From: Victivallales bacterium
GTDB taxonomy: Bacteria; Verrucomicrobiota; Lentisphaeria; Oligosphaerales; Oligosphaeraceae
DNA: 64,000 bases
Direction of reading: 5' to 3'
Assembly (NCBI GenBank): GCA_017554445.1
Contig: JAFZIJ010000081.1
Coordinates: 34,480 to 98,479, forward strand
Made by a program: the position numbers and the translations under genes. How positions within the stretch are numbered: the first letter of the stretch is position 1; every line of letters begins with the position of its first letter. This document shows, piece by piece, positions 42,913 to 51,384 of the stretch. The notes under the pieces are model-generated. The model was not told where the DNA came from and ran no database searches. It was given only the letters and a program-made list of their open reading frames with translations.

Positions 42913-45687
42913 TTATTTCTGAATCACTTTGACTTCATAGCGTTTGAATGACAGTTCGGCCGGACCGTCCGGAAGCGGAACTGTCGCCGTGACAGGATCT
43001 TCCGACGTGTTGATGGCAATGAATGTCGTCTTGCCGTCAACCGTCTTGGACCACCATTCGATGTTGGACTTATCGACCGTGACCGTGCCGGATTTCGTGG
43101 GCGCGACGGCGTTCAGAACAGGGCGGAGAGCCGCTATTTCCGCGACGACTTTCTGGAGGTTCTTCCAGCCGACATCGACGGAGCCGACGGCGAGATAGCT
43201 GTTGCCCGCGCGGCGTGCGAACCACCACCACCACAGGCCGTTGACGTCTTTCGCGATGCCGACGAAGGCCGCGGCGCGCATCCAGTCGTAGTCCGGCTTG
43301 AAGTTGTTGGGATCATATTTTTCGATTCTGTGCGAGCGGAGGGCGGTGGATTGCTCTTTGTCGTAAGAATGGATGAGCAAGGTGATGGGGGAGTCGTTGT
43401 TCAGGAAGCGGCGGTGTTCGGCGATTTGTCTGACGACGCCGTCAGGCTTCTGGTAGGCCTGCGTCCAGTGGGTGTCCCATGTGCGGCGGTAGCGGTTCAT
43501 GCCGCTGCCCCACGTGGTCATTACGACGGGATGGTACGGATCAAGCTGGCGGACGAGTTCCGCGAATTCCGTCAACAGCTTCGGCGCGACGTATTGGCCG
43601 GGAACTTCCGGTTCGTCGAAGAGATACCAGCAGAAGAGGGCGGGATGGTCGGCCAAAGCGCCGACGCGTTCGGCGACATGGCGGAGGTTGCCTTGCACGA
43701 TGCCGTTGCCGGAGCCGTTGCCGCGGTCGAAGCCGATGAAGGCGCGGAGGTGGTCGGCAGCCCAGCAGTCGTCAAGATACTTGCGGCATTCGACATCATC
43801 CTGATCTCCTTCCCAACGGTAGGTGTGAATGACATCGAATCCGGCCTGACGGACTTCCAGCATGTCCGGCTTGACGACTTCATAAATGCCGAACGGGAAG
43901 ATTCGATGACCGTTCTGCGAATAGCATCCGTCTTTGTCGATGACGACGGCGTTTTCGGGGATGGGCGCGCAGATGAGCCAGATGTCCTTTGTGCCTTTGT
44001 TGCCGGAATTGTCCACGGCAGTCACGGCTATGGAGCTGAAGCCGCGCTTCCAGCCGCCTTCCGGCAGCAGTGAGGCAAAGAATTTGCCGTCCTTCGGCGG
44101 AAGATTGGTCACGGCGATGGCGGCGTTGCCTTTTGACACGGCGGTCACAGTAGGCTGGATGCCACTGTTTTCCGTCATTTCGACGACAAGCGGCGTATTG
44201 GCGTCCAGAATACGCTGGGCTTGGTTGTGGATGACAGGCGGGAGGCAGTCACGATCAATTGCGGCGGTCAGTTTGACCGTCCACGGCTGGATGTCCGGGC
44301 AACCTGGAGCGTTGACGCGCCAATGCCATGTTCCGGGAGGCAGGGCGTCCGGAATCTGGAATGCCGTTTCCGCCTCCAACGTGTAGGAACGGACGGTGCC
44401 TTCCGCAAAGTCTTCGGACTGAGAAAGTTCAAGCGTGTAGTTGGTGGCTCCGATCAGATTGAACCATGAGAAATGCGGGGCGTTCGTGTCGAGAACAGCT
44501 CCGAGTTCGGGGACGAGTTTATCGACGGAGCGTTCGACAAGCGTCATGGCGAAATCGTCGAACCAAGCGGTCCCTTTGCCGCGAAGGGCGAGGAAGACAG
44601 CGGCGTAGCCTGCATCGTCCGGAGCGCGGAGATTCTGGCAGAAGCATTTTGTCCAGTCCTTCGTGCCGTATTTGTCACAGTCGTAAACGCCGGCGGCGAT
44701 CCATTTGTGGTTTTTATCAGCCCATTCGACGATGAGTCCCGCGCCGACGGACGGCATACGGCCTTGTGCGTCAATGACATCCAACGTCTTCACGAAGCAT
44801 TCCGCCGTGTAGTTGGCGCCGCCGATGACGGGCACGTGGCGGGTGATATAGACATTGTCCGTCATTGGATCATTGACGGTGATTTTCGCGGAGGCCTTGC
44901 CGGAATGCGAAACGGTTTCGTCAATCACGGTATTGGCCTGCTTGTCCCATCCGCCGAATCCGTCATCAAAACCGTTGTTCTTGATTTCCACTGGTTTGTA
45001 GCGGACGATAGGCTGCGCAAGCTTGCGGCGACGATATTTGATGAGATCTTCGTCAAAGTTGTCTTCAATGGTCCATTCGAGCTGGGCATGGATGGTTGTC
45101 TGCGTGTTCACCTGATAGACGGCGATGAAGCGAATGTTGCCGTCCATCCGCTTGCGGAAATCCTGAAGCGTGTAGTTGCCGCTGCCGATATTGTTGAGCG
45201 TGTGGATGACTTCAGGCTGTTCGAAGGTGATGGATTTGCCACCGCGGTTCGCGAATTCGGTACCTTCCTGGATTGGGAAGAAATTCCTGCCGAGACGTGG
45301 ATAGAGGACTTCACCATCGTTGACGAAATTCTTGACGGGAATGTGGAATCCGAATTCGAAGGGGCCGTCCGGCTGCGCATCGATCAATAGGTCGATGGAG
45401 ACTTTCTTCGGCTTGCAGACGAGGGTAAGCGTCGCATCCGCCTGATCGGTCTTCTTCTTCCAGACAAACGTCTCGTCGTCATGCGTTAGGACGGCGTCAT
45501 TCAGATTGAAGCGGGCGCCTTTGTAGCCGGTCTTGTAACCTCCCAAGGCGATGGCGGAGATGACGGTTTTCCCCTTGTAATCCAATGAGATGACGTTGTT
45601 TTGGTAGTTGACCTGCCAGTCGTGGACTTTCTGAGTGAGACCGACCAACGGGAGGCAACAGAGAAGCGGGAGGATGGTTTTTCTCAT
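42913..45687 (-). CDS. Secreted GH-A clan-like glycosidase with CBM-like domains
   Basis: The 924-residue protein begins with a signal peptide (MRKTILPLLCCLPLVGL), which sets the start at 45687 (a longer frame upstream runs into the divergent spacer). The N-terminal half is beta-rich and contains a CBM4/9-like sandwich (about 325-430, VSHSGKASAKI, AWFDDFAMTLV). The C-terminal part (from about 600) is a TIM barrel: FPFGIYEVVKPDML, AGFDVIHTYRWEGD, and CWYLFDEPEVPG (about 690), where Glu would be the acid/base, plus LDPYHPVVMTTWG. A nucleophile candidate is not clear. The layout resembles beta-galactosidase/mannanase-like enzymes. AAAGGA precedes the ATG. Confidence 0.78.
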   Translation of the reverse strand: MRKTILPLLCCLPLVGLTQKVHDWQVNYQNNVISLDYKGKTVISAIALGGYKTGYKGARFNLNDAVLTHDDETFVWKKKTDQADATLTLVCKPKKVSIDLLIDAQPDGPFEFGFHIPVKNFVNDGEVLYPRLGRNFFPIQEGTEFANRGGKSITFEQPEVIHTLNNIGSGNYTLQDFRKRMDGNIRFIAVYQVNTQTTIHAQLEWTIEDNFDEDLIKYRRRKLAQPIVRYKPVEIKNNGFDDGFGGWDKQANTVIDETVSHSGKASAKITVNDPMTDNVYITRHVPVIGGANYTAECFVKTLDVIDAQGRMPSVGAGLIVEWADKNHKWIAAGVYDCDKYGTKDWTKCFCQNLRAPDDAGYAAVFLALRGKGTAWFDDFAMTLVERSVDKLVPELGAVLDTNAPHFSWFNLIGATNYTLELSQSEDFAEGTVRSYTLEAETAFQIPDALPPGTWHWRVNAPGCPDIQPWTVKLTAAIDRDCLPPVIHNQAQRILDANTPLVVEMTENSGIQPTVTAVSKGNAAIAVTNLPPKDGKFFASLLPEGGWKRGFSSIAVTAVDNSGNKGTKDIWLICAPIPENAVVIDKDGCYSQNGHRIFPFGIYEVVKPDMLEVRQAGFDVIHTYRWEGDQDDVECRKYLDDCWAADHLRAFIGFDRGNGSGNGIVQGNLRHVAERVGALADHPALFCWYLFDEPEVPGQYVAPKLLTEFAELVRQLDPYHPVVMTTWGSGMNRYRRTWDTHWTQAYQKPDGVVRQIAEHRRFLNNDSPITLLIHSYDKEQSTALRSHRIEKYDPNNFKPDYDWMRAAAFVGIAKDVNGLWWWWFARRAGNSYLAVGSVDVGWKNLQKVVAEIAALRPVLNAVAPTKSGTVTVDKSNIEWWSKTVDGKTTFIAINTSEDPVTATVPLPDGPAELSFKRYEVKVIQK

Positions 45688-45857
45688 GATGTTCCTTTTT
45701 TGAACCATGGATTTTATTGAAAAATATAAACGGAAAAATAACGGACTTGCTGTTTTTTTAATGTAGTTCAACATGTGAATATTTGAAAATGGAAGAAAGC
45801 GATTCATTTTTTGAAAGTGACGATTTTTTTTATTTTTAATTAAAGGAACAAGAATTG
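45688..45857. promoter_or_regulatory. AT-rich divergent promoter region
   Basis: 170 bp between divergent starts are very AT-rich (long T and A runs at 45749-45757 and 45826-45840). The plus-strand gene has AAAGGA at 45843-45848. No palindromic operator stands out. No array is present, unlike in most gaps here. Confidence 0.4.
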
Positions 45858-47909
45858 ATGATGAAACGGATTTTAATCTGCGCGATGGCGCTGGCGGTGA
45901 CAACGATGGCTGTTGACATGAAAGGAATGGATGCTCCGACGAAGCATGTGACGCCCCCAAAACTGGTCTTGAAGGGGGATATGATCGAACTGACGATTCC
46001 GAAAGCGTTTCGCGATGTGACGGTGCGCGTTGTGACGCATTCTCTGGCGGATGCTCCGAATGAAAAGCGTTTTCTCGTTTGGGAAGGCAAAGGCCAGAAG
46101 ACCATCTCCGTGAAGCGTTTCGAAGGGCCGCAGGACCGTCTGTTCAAGTCATGGGAAATTCTGGATCTGGAAAACCGCCCTGTGACGAAGCCGTTCCATG
46201 TTGTGAAGGTTGAAGCGCGTCACCAAGGCTATGAGAAGCCGCTGTTCCGCCCGAAGGAGATCAAAGGCGTCAGCTGCGTCGTCGATATGCAGGACGCTTC
46301 GGACTTGGGCGCGAAGCACATCCATACAAATCTGTCGTTGGGGCATTTGTGGACAGATGATCCGAAAAACGCCATCATGCACAAGTTCGACGGACGGACG
46401 TACATGATCAACAAAGGCACGGTTGAAGGTTTCGACCGGCAGTTGCAGGAATTCTACCGTCGCGGAATCTCCGTATTCGTCGTGTTCACGAACACGTATT
46501 CGGAGAATCCGATCATCCGTCATCCGGGCACGAAGAAAGTGGCGCACATGAACTTGGCGGGTTTCAATACGGCGACGCCTGAAGGCATCGATTATTACGC
46601 GGCGGTCTGCGATTTTTTGGCAAAACGCTATACGCGTGACGATGCAAAATACGGGCAGATGTCCGCATTGATCGTCGGCAACGAAGTGCAGATGCATGGC
46701 ATTTGGTATAACATCGGTGAAATGCCGGTCGATCAGTTCGCCATTGAATACGCGAAGGCAGTTCGCGTGGCGCAGTTGGCGGCATGGAACAATAATCCGG
46801 ATCTGCGGATCTACGTCTCGATGGAGCACCATTGGACGATGGGCGATCCGAAATCGGGCCGCATGGTTCCGGGCCGTCTGTTTTTGGAGCATTTCAACCA
46901 TGTCGTGAAGGAAGGTGGCGACATTCCGTGGAATCTCGCCCACCATCCGTATCCGGAAAACCTCTTCAACCCGCGCTTCTGGAACGATCGCACGGCGAAA
47001 CCGAATTTCGACACGCCGCGAATCACCTTCCGCAATATCGACCAGCTCGTCAAGTTCTTCAAACAGAAGGAATGGCGTTATCATGACAAGATGCGCGACA
47101 TTGCGTTGACGGAGCAGGGCGTGAACTACGAAGACAATGTAAAAGACGCGGAACTCGCACAGGCGGCCGCCTATGCCTACGCCTACAAGAAGATCAAGGC
47201 GCTGCCGGAGATTTCGGCGTTCATTCTGCACCGCCACGTCGATCATGCGCAGGAAGGCGGCCTCCATCTTGGCCTGCGTTTCAACAAGGAGGGCACGATT
47301 GCCAGCGCAGGCAAGAAACGCATGGTGTGGGATGTCTTCAAAGCGGCCGGAACGCCGGACGAAGACAAGGCTTTCCAATTCGCGCTCAAATACATCGGCA
47401 TCAAGAGTTGGAAGGACAAGCCTGCCGAACCAGACGAACCGAAATCGATTTTCGCCTTCGACAAGAAGGATTTGGTGTATGATTTCCGCGACAATATGAG
47501 TGAAGCGGTCGCAAACCGCAATAGTCTGGACACACGGCAGAACGAAGTGATCCGCGCGGCCGGTTGGCTTGTGAAGACGATTTTCCAGCATCCGCCACAT
47601 GATCCAAAAGGCTGGAGTGAACTGACTTATAAAGTTCAACTGCCGGAAGTCAAGAAGAAGAAACTGATTCTTGCATGGGAGTCGATGGTCGGCAACGACG
47701 TGTCGAGCGGCGTTGCGTTCCATGTGTTGGTGAACGGCAAGGAGGAGTGGAAAGCCATTTGCAAGCCGCGGCAGCAGCCGACGGCAGGCGAAATCGATCT
47801 GACGGCGTATGCCGGAAAGGAAATTGTCGTGACGTTCGGCACGAACGCCGCCGGCGATATCGCAGGCGACTGGGCCAACTGGATTCAGCCCACGATTTAC
47901 AAGCGGTAA
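45858..47909 (+). CDS. Secreted DUF5722-like GH-A clan protein
   Basis: The 683-residue protein starts MMKRILICAMALAVTTMAV (signal peptide; ATG at 45858, 9 nt after AAAGGA; a TTG at 45855 is less likely). It matches the DUF5722 layout: an N-terminal beta domain, then a barrel with KHIHTNLSLGHL, MINKGTVEGF, GISVFVVFTNTYSENP, LIVGNEVQMHG (about 274-284, with an Asn-Glu pair typical of GH-A acid/base) and IALTEQGVNYED (about 415-427, probable nucleophile Glu). A C-terminal sandwich follows. The Glu pair strongly suggests a retaining glycosidase. It heads a run of five same-strand genes. Confidence 0.86.
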   Translation: MMKRILICAMALAVTTMAVDMKGMDAPTKHVTPPKLVLKGDMIELTIPKAFRDVTVRVVTHSLADAPNEKRFLVWEGKGQKTISVKRFEGPQDRLFKSWEILDLENRPVTKPFHVVKVEARHQGYEKPLFRPKEIKGVSCVVDMQDASDLGAKHIHTNLSLGHLWTDDPKNAIMHKFDGRTYMINKGTVEGFDRQLQEFYRRGISVFVVFTNTYSENPIIRHPGTKKVAHMNLAGFNTATPEGIDYYAAVCDFLAKRYTRDDAKYGQMSALIVGNEVQMHGIWYNIGEMPVDQFAIEYAKAVRVAQLAAWNNNPDLRIYVSMEHHWTMGDPKSGRMVPGRLFLEHFNHVVKEGGDIPWNLAHHPYPENLFNPRFWNDRTAKPNFDTPRITFRNIDQLVKFFKQKEWRYHDKMRDIALTEQGVNYEDNVKDAELAQAAAYAYAYKKIKALPEISAFILHRHVDHAQEGGLHLGLRFNKEGTIASAGKKRMVWDVFKAAGTPDEDKAFQFALKYIGIKSWKDKPAEPDEPKSIFAFDKKDLVYDFRDNMSEAVANRNSLDTRQNEVIRAAGWLVKTIFQHPPHDPKGWSELTYKVQLPEVKKKKLILAWESMVGNDVSSGVAFHVLVNGKEEWKAICKPRQQPTAGEIDLTAYAGKEIVVTFGTNAAGDIAGDWANWIQPTIYKR

Positions 47910-47924
47910 CATTTTGTTCTAAAA

Positions 47925-48031
47925 GGACATAAGGGACATAAAGGACTAAAGGGACGTTATGATGCGTGGTCTGCAATATGTCACTTATGTCGCTTTTATC
48001 CTTTATGTCGTTTTTATCCCTTGAGTCTCTT
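47925..48031. repeat. Opposed 9-bp arrays GGACATAAG and ATGTCGCTT
   Basis: Forward nonamers GGACATAAG, GGACATAAA, GGACTAAAG, GGACGTTAT (47925-47960), a 17-bp spacer, then nonamers ATGTCACTT, ATGTCGCTT, TTATCCTTT, ATGTCGTTT, TTATCCCTT, GAGTCTCTT (47978-48031). The halves are complementary in their GACATAA/TTATGTC cores, so the transcript folds into a hairpin between two genes. Confidence 0.93.
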
Positions 48032-48054
48032 TATTATAAAAAGGAAAGTTGTTT

Positions 48055-49098
48055 ATGAGCATCGTTACAATTATCGGTTCCGGCATGATGGGTTCGGCAT
48101 TGGCGTTTCCCGCACGGGAGAATGGACATGAAGTCCGTCTCGTTGGAACACCGTTGGACCGCGACATCATCGATCATGCGCGGAAAACAGACCAGCATCT
48201 GAAATTCGACCGTCCGTTCCCGAAGGGAATCAAATACTATCAAGTCGAAGAAATGGACGAAGCCATCAAAGGCTCGACGTTCATCATCGGCGGCGTCAGT
48301 TCGTTCGGAGTCGATTGGTTTGCGGAAAACGTGCTGCCGCGCGTTCCAAACGAAATTCCGATTATCTCCGTGACGAAAGGACTTATGAACACGCCGGACG
48401 GCAAGTTGCTGTGCTATCCCGAACTGTGGCGTGCCGCATTGAATAAACTAGGAAAAACCAACGAGTTGTGCGCAATCGGCGGGCCCTGCACAAGCTATGA
48501 GCTTGTCGCCCATGACCAGAGTCTCGTGGCCTATTGCGGTGCGAACATGGCGACGCTTGAAATGATGAAAGCCACCATGACGACGGATTACTACCATATT
48601 ATGACGACGACGGATCTGATCGGCATCGAATCGGCCGTCGCGTTGAAAAATGGTTACGCTCTCGGTATTGCGCTGACCATCGGCGAAAACATCAAGAAGA
48701 GCGGCAATGAAGACGAAATCCACTACAATTCGCAGGCGGCGGTCTTCCTGCAGGCGTCTCGTGAGATGAGCGTGCTGATGAATATGCAGGGGGGCACGCT
48801 GAACAGCTATTTCGTCGGCGTCGGTGACTTGTATGTAACGGTTTACGGCGGTCGCACGCGGAAAGTCGGCATTCTGCTGGGCAAAGGATTGAACATCGAC
48901 GAAGCGTTGGACGCGCTGAAAGGCGTGACACTGGAATCATTGGTGGTTGCGTCGCGCGTTGCGAAGGCGTTGAAGGTGAAGGCCGCGAAGGGCGAAATCA
49001 ATCTGGCGGATTTCCCGTTGTTGATGCACGTCGATGAAATCATCACGGACAAGAAGCCCGTCAACATTCCTTGGGAGAAGTTTACGCGGCTTTATTAA
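48055..49098 (+). CDS. Glycerol-3-phosphate dehydrogenase-like NAD(P)-dependent protein
   Basis: The 347-residue protein (ATG at 48055; the TTG at 48049 is less likely) has the Rossmann start VTIIGSGMMGSALA (3-16), FIIGGVSSFG, VTKGLM (in place of the ASKGL block), IGGPCTSYEL in place of GGPSFA, and ALKNGYALGIALTIGE, the helix with the catalytic Lys (ALKN). It therefore belongs to the GpsA superfamily but differs from housekeeping GpsA in its motifs. It may act on a phosphorylated or modified three-carbon compound coming out of the sugar pathway. Its stop codon lies inside a hairpin that is followed by long repeats. Confidence 0.88.
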   Translation: MSIVTIIGSGMMGSALAFPARENGHEVRLVGTPLDRDIIDHARKTDQHLKFDRPFPKGIKYYQVEEMDEAIKGSTFIIGGVSSFGVDWFAENVLPRVPNEIPIISVTKGLMNTPDGKLLCYPELWRAALNKLGKTNELCAIGGPCTSYELVAHDQSLVAYCGANMATLEMMKATMTTDYYHIMTTTDLIGIESAVALKNGYALGIALTIGENIKKSGNEDEIHYNSQAAVFLQASREMSVLMNMQGGTLNSYFVGVGDLYVTVYGGRTRKVGILLGKGLNIDEALDALKGVTLESLVVASRVAKALKVKAAKGEINLADFPLLMHVDEIITDKKPVNIPWEKFTRLY

Positions 49099-49104
49099 GC
49101 CGCG
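49085..49104 (+). terminator. Stop-codon hairpin of the GpsA-like gene
   Basis: CGCGGCTT, loop TATT, then AAGCCGCG. The loop and right arm hold the TAA stop codon (49096-49098). A CTTATGG array begins 2 bp after the hairpin. Confidence 0.8.
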
Positions 49105-49105
49105 G

Positions 49106-49227
49106 CTTATGGCCTATGGCTTATGGCTTATGGCCAATGGCTTATGGCTTATGGCTTATGGCCAATGGCTTATGGCTTAATGCTTTAGTCCCTTTAGTCT
49201 CTTTAGTCTCTTTAGTCCCTTTAATAG
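49106..49227 (+). repeat. Eleven 7-bp units followed directly by five 9-bp units
   Basis: Heptamers CTTATGG, CCTATGG and CCAATGG alternate from 49106 to 49175, ending with CTTAATG (49176-49182). The next base starts nonamers CTTTAGTCC, CTTTAGTCT, CTTTAGTCT, CTTTAGTCC, CTTTAATAG (49183-49227). Only 12 bp then separate the array from the epimerase ATG. This is the clearest example of the heptamer-to-nonamer switch. Confidence 0.97.
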
Positions 49228-49239
49228 AGGATTTATACC

Positions 49240-50121
49240 ATGTATAAAGTCACGCATTTTTTTGGTTGCCGTGGTGCGAACGATGATTTGTTCCCCTATA
49301 TGCTCTGTGAATTGGCGGAAAACGGCATTGAAAACGTCGTTTTGGCGCATATTTGGTGTCAGCGATATATCGCAGAGCCTGAATACAAGGAACTTGTGGC
49401 GAAAGCCATCGCTGAGGCAAAACTGACGGTTTGGGGCTCCCATGCGCCGTTCGGAAAGATTTGGGATCTTGACACGCCGGATTTGGAACGCCGCCCGCAG
49501 ATGTTCGAAGAACAGGCCCGTGCAATGGCTTTTTCCGCCGAACTCGGTTCGAAGACAATCACGTTCCACATCGGTGTGAACCATGAAGGCTACACGCTGG
49601 ACCAATTGCGCGATTTCGTCCGTGAATCATTGGAGAAACTGTTGCCGTATGCGGAAAAATACGGAATCGTCATGGGCATTGAAAACGGCATCCGCCCGAC
49701 GGATCAGCCAGACGAAATTCTGCGTTATCTGGCCGAATTCAAGTCGCCGTGGCTGGGCTGCACATTTGATACGGGCCATGCGAACGTCATGAGCAACTAT
49801 GACGGCAAGAAGGACTTAAGCCTGTTCATGCAAAAAGTGAAAGACGCATGGGGCGGCCAGCCGGTCTTCGAAAACCAGGCGTTGGAAAAACTTGCGCCGC
49901 ACATCGTCATCACGCATGTCCATGACAACCACGGCTATCGTGACGAACACAAATTGGCTGGCTGCGGCGATGGCACAATCGATTGGGAGAAAACGATTAA
50001 GATGCTCAAATACAACTGCCCGCGGCTCATCAGCTTCGAAAACGAAAACAGCTGCATTCCGAACAGGATCCCCGTGGCGCGTTTCGCGAAAGTCTTTCCC
50101 GCGCTTGTTGATAAATATTAA
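49240..50121 (+). CDS. Sugar phosphate isomerase/epimerase-like TIM barrel
   Basis: The 293-residue protein is a xylose isomerase-like TIM barrel: GIENVVLAHIW, WGSHAPFGKIWD, TITFHIGVNHEG, IVMGIENG (Glu ligand), LGCTFDTGHANV (Asp, His), IVITHVHDNHGY (His) and SFENENS (Glu). These give the usual His/Asp/Glu metal cluster. There is no signal peptide, so it is cytoplasmic. It is followed 14 bp later by the GH28-like gene, with which it is probably co-transcribed. Substrate unknown. Confidence 0.92.
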   Translation: MYKVTHFFGCRGANDDLFPYMLCELAENGIENVVLAHIWCQRYIAEPEYKELVAKAIAEAKLTVWGSHAPFGKIWDLDTPDLERRPQMFEEQARAMAFSAELGSKTITFHIGVNHEGYTLDQLRDFVRESLEKLLPYAEKYGIVMGIENGIRPTDQPDEILRYLAEFKSPWLGCTFDTGHANVMSNYDGKKDLSLFMQKVKDAWGGQPVFENQALEKLAPHIVITHVHDNHGYRDEHKLAGCGDGTIDWEKTIKMLKYNCPRLISFENENSCIPNRIPVARFAKVFPALVDKY

Positions 50122-50135
50122 TGTAGGAGAATCGC

Positions 50136-51383
50136 ATGCGGACAGTCAATGATTTTGCAGGAAAAACGGATAACGACCGTATCGATGAAGCCATTCGCAA
50201 CCGCAACGGCGACATCGTCGTCATTCCGCCGCGTGTTTCGGACATCGAGCCCGAGCGCAACTGGTGGTTGTTGGATCGCGCCATCCTGTTGCCTGAAAAT
50301 ACGACCATCCTGCTGCAAAACTGCCGCATCAAGCTGTCGGACAAATGTCGCGACAATTTCTTCCGCAGCGCGAACTGCGGCCTGGGCATCGAGAATCCGG
50401 AGATGATCGGCAACATCCATATCCGCGGCATCGGCGACTGCGTTTTGGAAGGCGCCGACCATCCGCGTTCGACGGGCGACAGTAGCAAATTCCTTGCCTG
50501 CCCATGCCCGAAGAATTTCAGCGGTTCGCCGAATCCGACGTTCAACGACTTGCACCGCCATTCCTACGGAACGGACGCAGGCAAGGAAGGCGAATCAGGA
50601 AATGGGGACTGGCGGAACATCGGCATTCTCATGGCGAACGTCCATCATCTGTCGATTGAAAACATCCGCATCGTCGAACAGCACGCATGGGCTATCTCGC
50701 TGGAAAATTGCTCGTTCGCGAATATCAACCATATTGAATTCACGGCGTGCATGACGCGCGTCATCGACGGTGAGGAGCATAACGTCGAGAATCAAGACGG
50801 CGTCAATCTGCGAAACGGCTGCCATGACGTCATCATTTCCGATATCACGGGGACGACTGGCGACGATGTCGTCGCCTTGACGTGCATCTCCTCACAGTTT
50901 CGCGTGCGGAAGGACGGCGAGATGCATTCCACGCAAGTCTTGGGCAATGACTACACGAAACGCGAGAAGGGCATCTACAACGTCATCGTCCGCAACATCT
51001 TGGCGTCGCCTGCGGGTGGCTGCTGCATGTTGCGGCTGCTGCCGACGGATGGCGCTGAAATCCGCAACGTCGTCATCGACGGACTTGTCGATACATCGCC
51101 GGCGGATTTCCATTCATGGTGCAGCGTATTGGTCGGTGAACAGATTGGCTTGGTCGGCGAACCAGGCTATCCGTATGGCACGGTGAGCGAAGAATGTCTC
51201 TTTGACATTTCCATTTCGAACATCATCTCCAACGCGAGAAGTGCCGTGTTCATACCGGGCGGCCTGTTGAATTCCAGCATCAGCAACGTCAGCAACCGCT
51301 ATGCGAAAGGCAAGACGTTGGACTGCCGTGCGCCGCAGTTGATGAAAGGTGTTTTGACGACCAATATCCATGAGAGGAATTGA
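50136..51383 (+). CDS. Cytoplasmic GH28/polygalacturonase-like parallel beta-helix protein
   Basis: The 415-residue protein is a right-handed beta-helix of the pectate-lyase/polygalacturonase superfamily. It shows ENQDGVNLRNG (about 217-227, in place of NTDG) and GTTGDDVVALTC (about 238-249; GDD block), the two acidic sites of GH28 polygalacturonases. The usual later GHG and RIK motifs are not clear, so specificity or activity may be altered. No signal peptide is present, so it would act on oligosaccharides in the cytoplasm, possibly oligogalacturonides. TAGGAGA lies 6 nt before the ATG, and the next gene begins 2 bp after its stop. Confidence 0.85.
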   Translation: MRTVNDFAGKTDNDRIDEAIRNRNGDIVVIPPRVSDIEPERNWWLLDRAILLPENTTILLQNCRIKLSDKCRDNFFRSANCGLGIENPEMIGNIHIRGIGDCVLEGADHPRSTGDSSKFLACPCPKNFSGSPNPTFNDLHRHSYGTDAGKEGESGNGDWRNIGILMANVHHLSIENIRIVEQHAWAISLENCSFANINHIEFTACMTRVIDGEEHNVENQDGVNLRNGCHDVIISDITGTTGDDVVALTCISSQFRVRKDGEMHSTQVLGNDYTKREKGIYNVIVRNILASPAGGCCMLRLLPTDGAEIRNVVIDGLVDTSPADFHSWCSVLVGEQIGLVGEPGYPYGTVSEECLFDISISNIISNARSAVFIPGGLLNSSISNVSNRYAKGKTLDCRAPQLMKGVLTTNIHERN

Positions 51384-51384
51384 T

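Noticed and set aside
46149..47912. A 587-residue minus-strand frame opposite the DUF5722-like gene
   Set aside because: The plus-strand protein has a signal peptide and catalytic motifs; the minus frame is a composition-driven shadow rich in Arg and His.
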